From Pseudolabrys sp. (GTDB taxonomy: Bacteria > Pseudomonadota > Alphaproteobacteria > Rhizobiales > Xanthobacteraceae): a stretch of DNA of 6,758 nt. Below, piece by piece: positions 1-3,511 of the stretch (its first letter is position 1; each line of letters starts with the position of its first letter). A model generated the notes under the pieces. The model saw only the letters and a program-made list of their open reading frames with translations, was not told the origin of the DNA and did not search any database. The stretch spans positions 1 through 6,758 of the forward strand of contig JAHCKF010000196.1 in the NCBI GenBank assembly GCA_026125925.1, given 5' to 3'. The position numbers were made by a program, and so were the translations under genes.

Positions 1-173
1 GCCCGGTCTGCCGGCCCGACTCCGAGTGCTACGACGTCGAGGTGAGCTTCTTCGGACCGGACAACGTGCTCAAGGCCAACCGGGTTTTCCGATACACGGT
101 CGATGTCAGCGACGTCATCCCGGTCACGATCGGCGACATCCGCACCTTCGCCAAACGCGGCTCAGGCACATAA
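1..173 (+). CDS. C-terminal end of a PatG-like RiPP maturation protease (partial)
   Basis: This is the 3' end of a gene that starts before the window. The frame runs from base 3 and ends at TAA 171-173, giving 56 residues. The tail contains SECYDVEVSFFGPDN, then RVFRYTVDVSDVIPVTIGD about ten residues from the end. From memory, a Cys-Tyr/Trp-Asp-Val block, 'FF-x-P-x-N', and a final 'TVDVSDV-x-PV-x-(I/V/L)-G' block are typical of the extreme C-terminus of PatG-type cyanobactin proteases. In that family this domain follows a subtilisin-like (S8) protease, which would lie off the window and is not visible here. The two Cys-rich peptide genes directly downstream on the same strand fit a maturation enzyme followed by its substrates. 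The coding frame is secure. The family call is moderate, because only the non-catalytic tail is seen. Confidence 0.55.
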   Translation, partial: PVCRPDSECYDVEVSFFGPDNVLKANRVFRYTVDVSDVIPVTIGDIRTFAKRGSGT

Positions 174-179
174 CGGTTT

Positions 180-198
180 CAGACGCCGCAAGCGTCTG
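180..198 (+). other. stem-loop after the PatG-like gene
   Basis: CAGACGC (180-186) pairs perfectly with GCGTCTG (192-198) around a 5-nt CGCAA loop, 6 nt after the upstream stop codon. No T-run follows, so it is a weak candidate for an intrinsic terminator. It could instead stabilise a 3' end or mark a processing point before the first peptide gene. The rest of the 82-nt spacer holds only the ribosome-binding site at 244-248. Confidence 0.35.
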
Positions 199-243
199 CG
201 GGTCATGCCCGTACCCCGAAACAAAACGCGGGCGATCGAGCGT

Positions 244-248
244 AGGAG
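244..248 (+). promoter_or_regulatory. ribosome-binding site that sets the peptide 1 start
   Basis: AGGAG lies 7 nt before ATG 256. The frame is open upstream to base 103, inside the preceding gene. This site and the MNLP start shared with the second peptide show that translation begins at 256. Confidence 0.75.
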
Positions 249-255
249 ACCATCC

Positions 256-426
256 ATGAACCTTCCCAAGCAATCGGCGCCGGTCCGGCGCAACGCATCG
301 GTGTCGGGTGTCAGGAGTAACGGCATTGCGCCGTCCGACTGCTGCGGATCCGGCAGTTGCTGCGTCGGCGCGTGCCTGTTCGGCCATTGCGCCGGAGCCT
401 GCGTCCCGAATATCGGGCAGTGCTGA
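256..426 (+). CDS. candidate RiPP precursor peptide 1, Cys-rich, 56 aa
   Basis: This gene encodes a 56-residue peptide. Residues 1-15 (MNLPKQSAPVRRNAS) are hydrophilic, free of Cys, and match the start of the next small gene at 10 of 15 positions, like a leader read by maturation enzymes. Residues 29-56 hold eight cysteines (29, 30, 35, 36, 40, 45, 49, 56) among Gly, Ala and Ser, and the last residue is Cys. Two units have the form C-x-G-A-C (36-40 and 45-49). There is no signal peptide or membrane segment, so export, if any, would follow processing. The start is fixed by AGGAG 7 nt upstream. The inferred role is substrate of the PatG-like protease, released as a disulfide- or thioether-bearing core. 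A small metal-binding protein is the main alternative. I cannot name a described peptide family. Confidence 0.75.
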   Translation: MNLPKQSAPVRRNASVSGVRSNGIAPSDCCGSGSCCVGACLFGHCAGACVPNIGQC

Positions 427-452
427 CCTCTTCGCTGGCATCGCGCCACGGA

Positions 453-480
453 CGCGTTCGCTGACAGCTCGGCGAGCGCG
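453..480 (+). other. 12-bp stem-loop between the two peptide genes
   Basis: Bases 453-464 pair with 469-480 around a CAGC tetraloop. The stem is continuous for 12 bp, including two G-U pairs. The structure sits 26 nt after the stop of peptide 1 and is followed by a pyrimidine-rich stretch (481-493) rather than a clear T-run. It may be a partial terminator or RNase barrier that sets the ratio of the two peptides. The rest of the 89-nt spacer holds only the ribosome-binding site of the second gene. Confidence 0.45.
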
Positions 481-515
481 CCCGTCCTTTCCCAATCAAC
501 CGGAGATCAAAGACG

Positions 516-692
516 ATGAATCTTCCTTTGCAAGCGCCACCCGTCAGCCGCCAGGCAAGCACGCATCATTACACCGCGGGGCACATTGCCGGTTCAGGCA
601 TCGCCTGCACGATATGCCGCGCCGCCTGCGACCAGCTCGGCGGCATCGCCAAGCAGCTCTGCCTCGCGGCTTGTGACCGGACGGTGTGCTGA
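516..692 (+). CDS. candidate RiPP precursor peptide 2, Cys-rich, 58 aa
   Basis: This gene encodes a 58-residue peptide paralogous to the one before it. Residues 1-15 (MNLPLQAPPVSRQAS) repeat the leader pattern MNLP-x-Q-x-x-PV-x-R-x-AS. A Gly-Ile-Ala triplet before the cysteines is also shared. The C-terminal part has six cysteines (31, 34, 38, 49, 53, 58) and again ends in Cys. It contains C-R-A-A-C (34-38) and C-L-A-A-C (49-53) ten residues apart, a CX3C-X10-CX3C layout. The segment between them could be helical, so a small helical hairpin held by two disulfides is one reading. The ribosome-binding site is a weaker GGAG at 502-505, 10 nt before ATG. It is probably expressed with peptide 1 as a second substrate of the same pathway; this is inference from context and the shared leader. 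Confidence 0.72.
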   Translation: MNLPLQAPPVSRQASTHHYTAGHIAGSGIACTICRAACDQLGGIAKQLCLAACDRTVC

Positions 693-700
693 CCGCGTCG

Positions 701-727
701 CGGCGACCGCGAACCCCGCGGTCGCCG
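701..727. terminator. strong hairpin, probable bidirectional terminator
   Basis: Bases 701-711 (CGGCGACCGCG) pair perfectly with 717-727 around the 5-nt loop AACCC, an 11-bp GC-rich stem. It fills the 42-nt gap between two convergent genes, 8 nt after the stop of peptide 2 and 7 nt beyond the stop of the minus-strand gene. Neither side has a good T-run, so efficiency as an intrinsic terminator is uncertain. Its position strongly suggests a 3'-end structure for both transcripts. Confidence 0.6.
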
Positions 728-734
728 TCGTCGC

Positions 735-1460
735 TCACTCGACCTTCTGGAACAACGAACCCCAGCCGGTGACCTGCTTGGGATCGGCACCGGCGACGAT
801 CAGGCTCTTCCATACGACCGTGGCGATGGTGTCGTAGACCGGCAGGCCGGTGGCGCGCTCGAGCTTCTCGGTGAGCGGCGCGGCGCGCAGATTGGTGCAG
901 ATGATGGCGATGGCCTGCGGCTTCGCCCTGGCGACCTCCATCGTCATCTCCTCGAGCTGCTGCGGCTCGACCTCGGCGAAGGAGAAATTGTCTTGCAGGT
1001 TGAGGTGGCGCTCGGCGGCGCAGCCGACGCCGATGTTCTCATAGTTTTGCAGGATCTTGCGCTGCACGTCGTCGCGATAGGGCGTGACGTAGCCGAGCTT
1101 CGTCACGCCGGTCTTCTTCAGGATCTCGTTGAGCGCCAGCATCGAGGTCGTGGCCGGGACGCCGGTTGCCGCCGTGATGCGCTCGCACAGTTTCACGTCA
1201 CGCTCGAAGCCGAGCCAGCCTGACGACGTGCCATTCCAGGCGATGCAGGCGACCTTGGCATGCGCCAGCAATTCGGCCGCGCGCAGGATCTCGCTATCGT
1301 CGAATTGCGCCAGCGCGCCCGGCGACAGCGCGATCTCCGTCACCTTGAAGCGCGAGAAGTGCGCCGACACTTGCGGCAGTCCAGCGACCATCGCCTGGGT
1401 AATCGGCTCGAGCGACGTGTTCGACGACGGCGTCAGCATGCCCAGCCTGACCCGCTTCAT
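735..1460 (-). CDS. Asp/Glu racemase superfamily enzyme, arylmalonate decarboxylase/maleate isomerase type
   Basis: This 241-aa protein has the N-terminal MLTPSSNT-x-x-E signature (8-18) of the maleate isomerase/arylmalonate decarboxylase (AMDase) branch, whose members are about 240-250 aa. The second catalytic Cys is present at 188 (IICTNLRAAP). The first active-site loop reads AWNGTSSGWLG (74-84), so a Gly (77) followed by Thr-Ser stands where racemases and isomerases carry their first Cys. AMDase from Bordetella has this Gly-Thr-Ser plus single Cys188 arrangement and decarboxylates disubstituted malonates. A cytoplasmic decarboxylase or lyase-like activity on a small dicarboxylate is inferred; the substrate is unknown. 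The start at 1460 has GAGGGG 5 nt upstream. The frame stays open to 1622, but that Ala/Arg-rich extension would overlap the upstream transporter gene and lacks family features. It probably shares a transcript with the transporter pair 74 nt upstream. Confidence 0.85.
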   Translation of the reverse strand: MKRVRLGMLTPSSNTSLEPITQAMVAGLPQVSAHFSRFKVTEIALSPGALAQFDDSEILRAAELLAHAKVACIAWNGTSSGWLGFERDVKLCERITAATGVPATTSMLALNEILKKTGVTKLGYVTPYRDDVQRKILQNYENIGVGCAAERHLNLQDNFSFAEVEPQQLEEMTMEVARAKPQAIAIICTNLRAAPLTEKLERATGLPVYDTIATVVWKSLIVAGADPKQVTGWGSLFQKVE

Positions 1461-1534
1461 GGCCACCCCTCGGCAGTCAGCGATGACGATGGCGGATCGT
1501 GCCCTTGCCATCGCGCAATGTCGAGCAGCGCTGG

Positions 1535-2080
1535 TCAAAGCATCGATGATATCAGTCGCGCCGCGACGAAGACCAAGCCACCCAGAACGAACAGCAGCAG
1601 CGGGTGCAGCCGCGGCTGCCACAGCAGCAGCGCCCCGGCGCCGCCGGCGACCGCCCAGGCGAGCGGCCCGCCGTGACCGATCGTCAGGATGGACACGGCG
1701 CCGGCGAGAATCAGGCCGACGCCGATCGGCGCCAGGCCCTGCTCCAGCGCGGTGTGCCAGCGCTTGCCGCGGTGCTGGCGCCAGACCATCGCCACGCCGT
1801 AGCAGATGATCGACGACGGCGCGAACAGCGCCAACGTCGCCACCAGCGCGCCGCTCCAGCCGGCCACGTGCCAGCCGATCAAGGTCGTCAGCATCGAGCC
1901 GGGGCCCGGCGCGGCGCGCGAAATGGCGAAGAAGTTGACGAATTCGCGCGACGTCATCCAGTGCTGCACGTCCACCGCCTGGTGCTGGATGCCGGCGATG
2001 ATGCTCGGCCCGCCGCCGATCGAGATCAGCGAGAACGGCACGAACACCGCGATCAGCTTCAGCAGCGGATCGTCCCTCAC
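1535..2080 (-). CDS. ChrA-family chromate transporter, short half (second of pair)
   Basis: This 181-aa membrane protein corresponds to one half of a full-length ChrA (CHR family, about 400 aa). It carries the half-domain motifs: SIGGGPS (20-26) in the first membrane helix, W-M-T-S-x-E-F (41-47), and APGPGS (57-62) before a second helix, followed by hydrophobic segments around 64-100 and 117-177. Short CHR proteins are usually encoded as adjacent pairs that work together in the inner membrane, with chromate (and sulfate competition) as the known substrate in characterised cases. The start is GTG at 2080, overlapping the stop of the preceding gene as GTGA, with GGAG 9 nt upstream, so translation is probably coupled. 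Family membership is clear. The actual substrate here is not established by sequence. Confidence 0.88.
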   Translation of the reverse strand: MRDDPLLKLIAVFVPFSLISIGGGPSIIAGIQHQAVDVQHWMTSREFVNFFAISRAAPGPGSMLTTLIGWHVAGWSGALVATLALFAPSSIICYGVAMVWRQHRGKRWHTALEQGLAPIGVGLILAGAVSILTIGHGGPLAWAVAGGAGALLLWQPRLHPLLLFVLGGLVFVAARLISSML

Positions 2081-2655
2081 GGCTTGGCGCTCCGGTGCCA
2101 GGCCGCCCAGACCGAGAGCGGCGCGACGACCGCGACGACCAGCAGCAGCGATAGGTGAAACACCGCGACGCCGAGGAATGTGGCGACGAGCGCGACGATC
2201 GAGCCTACATGCCGCGACGCGCGCCGGCCGCCTTTCACGGCGACGACCAGCAGAAGGCCGATCGCGGAAGCGGCGACGCCGTCCATTACGGTCTCGGTCC
2301 AGTCGAACGACGTCATCACGCTGTAGGCGCTGACCAGTCCGATCGCCACGAAGAACGGGCCGCTCAGCAAGGCGACCAGCGCCACCACGGCGCCGGTGGC
2401 GCCGAATAGCTTCTGTCCGATATAGAGCGACAGGTTCGCGACATTGGCGCCGGGCAGGATCTGCGACACCGCCAGGCCCGACATGAATTCATCCTCGTCG
2501 ATCCAGCCGCGCAAGGTCACCACTTCGCGGTAGATCCAGCCGCTCAATCCACCACCGAACGAAAACAGTCCGATGCGCAGGAAGACGGTGAACAGTGCGA
2601 TGAGTGTCGGCGGTTCGACGGGCGGGGAAGACGGTCTGTTGTCGATCATTCTCAT
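2077..2655 (-). CDS. ChrA-family chromate transporter, short half (first of pair)
   Basis: This is the partner half of the ChrA pair, 192 aa if read from ATG 2655. A Pro-rich cytoplasmic start is followed by FLRIGLFSFGGG (25-36), W-I-D-E-D-E-F (51-57) and S-Q-I-L-P-G-A-N (64-71), with later hydrophobic helices around 87-113, 126-140 and 151-185. The conserved P-G-P of the family is P-G-A here, while the other half keeps P-G-P-G, so the two halves are not interchangeable. It is the first visible gene of the minus-strand operon and overlaps the second half by 4 nt. The start is uncertain: GTG 2664, ATG 2655 and ATG 2649 are all in frame and none has a convincing ribosome-binding site. All alternatives lie before the first membrane helix. 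Confidence 0.87.
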   Translation of the reverse strand: MRMIDNRPSSPPVEPPTLIALFTVFLRIGLFSFGGGLSGWIYREVVTLRGWIDEDEFMSGLAVSQILPGANVANLSLYIGQKLFGATGAVVALVALLSGPFFVAIGLVSAYSVMTSFDWTETVMDGVAASAIGLLLVVAVKGGRRASRHVGSIVALVATFLGVAVFHLSLLLVVAVVAPLSVWAAWHRSAKP

Positions 2656-2832
2656 TAACGGCACGGTGGCGGCCGGCCGTTCAATCCAGGAGTGCGTTAT
2701 GAAACTCTAGAGCGGTTTGCAGTCAGGCGGCAGGAAATTCGACGTAACGATGATCATTGTAAGCCGGAAATCCGGTCGGACATCACGGAAAAATCATTTG
2801 CCCAGCGTTAGAGCTTCCGGCACATCGGCTTC
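2656..2832. other. divergent intergenic region
   Basis: This 177-nt region separates the minus-strand transporter operon from the plus-strand small secreted protein, so promoters for both should lie here. On the minus strand TACAAT (2761-2756) is a good -10 match about 100 nt before the transporter start, but no matching -35 is visible. On the plus strand I see no convincing promoter. It also holds AGGAG (2688-2692) before ATG 2699, whose frame stops after three codons, and a short CCGG-AAAT-CCGG repeat (2764-2775). No other gene or RNA is recognisable. Confidence 0.3.
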
Positions 2833-3246
2833 ATGCTAATGCCGGGCGACAGGACAAGAGCTATCGCAGCATCGGCGCGCGTTGTGGCCTCGTGGCCGCA
2901 CATCGCGCGACGTTGTCTCGCCGTGTTTGTCGCTTGCGCCATCGTCGCGGCGTCCGTCGCCCTCGCCGCACCGGCAAGCGCCGGAATCCACGGCCAAACC
3001 TCCGCCGCGGCGGAGATGTCGACGTCGCACAAGCAGGCGCCGACCCCCTGCCGGAAGATGATGCTGGCGGGATTGGCGAGTTCCTGTTCGGCATCAGGCC
3101 TGAGCTTCAGCGGCCTTCCCGCGGCCAACGCCGGAACGATCGTTCCCGAGGGCTTTTCCGCGACGCGCTGGGCCATCGTCGATGTCGCGCTGCCGCCGCA
3201 ATGCTCCGGCCTGTCGCCTTATCGGCCGCCTTGCATCGGCGTTTGA
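2833..3246 (+). CDS. small secreted four-Cys protein, possibly metal-related
   Basis: This 137-aa protein is not assigned to a named function. A basic N-region (ARR, 25-27) leads into a hydrophobic stretch at 28-47 and an A-P-A-S-A site (46-50), a classic cleavable signal sequence, so the mature part of about 87 residues should be periplasmic. The mature part has cysteines at 73, 85, 124 and 134, a Thr-Ser-His-Lys-Gln patch near 64-68, and ends in SPYRPPCIGV. Small secreted proteins with this plan (signal peptide, His/Cys patch, C-terminal 'RPP') are common next to copper genes and recall the DUF2946-like group, but that match is by eye only. Third positions are GC-rich, supporting coding. 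The start could be ATG 2833 or ATG 2839; neither has a clear ribosome-binding site. It lies on the same strand as scsBC, 264 nt upstream, and may be a client or metal-binding partner. Confidence 0.6.
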   Translation: MLMPGDRTRAIAASARVVASWPHIARRCLAVFVACAIVAASVALAAPASAGIHGQTSAAAEMSTSHKQAPTPCRKMMLAGLASSCSASGLSFSGLPAANAGTIVPEGFSATRWAIVDVALPPQCSGLSPYRPPCIGV

Positions 3247-3255
3247 CGCGCGCCT

Positions 3256-3291
3256 CGCGGTGTCGTTGAGCCGGTAACGGCGCGACACGCG
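3256..3291 (+). terminator. hairpin after the small secreted protein gene
   Basis: GTGTCG (3260-3265) pairs with CGACAC (3283-3288). An inner GCCG-GTAA-CGGC hairpin lies at 3270-3281, and outer CGC/GCG pairs (3256-3258 and 3289-3291) flank one bulged G. It starts 9 nt after the stop codon. There is no T-run, so it may be a weak terminator or a 3'-end stabiliser that separates this gene from scsB. Confidence 0.4.
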
Positions 3292-3348
3292 CGACGCATT
3301 AGGCGGCCTACATCGCGGCGCCGCCCTTCCATCCCGAACCGCAAATCT

Positions 3349-3493
3349 GGCCGGACGGTCTCTACCGTCAGGTGCAAGCAAGCCTTGCCAGGCAGGGGTT
3401 GTCCGGCCGGTCCAAGGAAACGCTCTCGCGGACTCTCAGCGGCAGCCGGCCCAGCCGGCCTGCACGTTTGGGGTCGTGCGCCATGCATGCACG
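3349..3493 (+). promoter_or_regulatory. structured upstream region of scsB
   Basis: If transcribed, this stretch can fold into several hairpins. Bases 3349-3356 pair with 3401-3408 (GGCCGGAC/GTCCGGCC). Within that, 3354-3359 pairs with 3364-3369 around CTCT, and 3374-3378 pairs with 3384-3388. Further on, 3442-3450 pairs with 3454-3463 with one bulged C. Finally CGTGC at 3475-3479 can pair either with GCACG at 3462-3466 or with GCACG at 3489-3493, next to the likely ribosome-binding site. I see no open frame here with coding character and no known riboswitch class. A promoter is expected but not recognisable. Confidence 0.35.
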
Positions 3494-3511
3494 GGAGACT
3501 GTGACGTCACA
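3493..3511 (+). promoter_or_regulatory. scsB ribosome-binding site with abutting 12-bp palindrome
   Basis: GGGAG at 3493-3497 is the only plausible ribosome-binding site, an unusually long 13 nt before ATG 3511. The gap is filled by the perfect palindrome TGTGACGTCACA (3500-3511), whose last base is the A of the start codon. Its arms, TGTGA and TCACA, are those of CRP/FNR-type sites, but the spacing is 2 rather than 6. It may be an operator or only a chance palindrome. Confidence 0.35.

Noticed and set aside
124..495. Minus-strand frames over the first peptide gene
   Set aside because: Arg-rich translations without a domain. The plus-strand peptide has a ribosome-binding site and a paralogue next to it.
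256..692. Functional link between the Cys-rich peptides and ScsBC
   Set aside because: Both involve thiols, but they are separated by an opposing operon of about 2 kb and two probable terminators. Proximity alone does not support a shared pathway.
1461..1622. N-terminal extension of the racemase-family gene up to base 1622
   Set aside because: It would overlap the transporter gene by 88 nt and adds Ala/Arg-rich sequence before the family's normal start. The start at 1460 has a good ribosome-binding site.
1129..1809. Open frame of 226 codons on the plus strand opposite the racemase-family gene and the second transporter half
   Set aside because: The translation is rich in Arg, Ala and Pro with no domain, while the opposite strand encodes clear protein families.
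2808..3176. Minus-strand frame of 122 codons opposite the small secreted protein
   Set aside because: The plus-strand frame has a proper signal sequence and a coherent end. The minus-strand product has neither and no convincing start context.
3247..3510. Degraded coding sequence between the small secreted protein and scsB
   Set aside because: A few Pro/Arg-rich open frames exist, but none has a start context, recognisable product or consistent coding character. Hairpins explain the region better.
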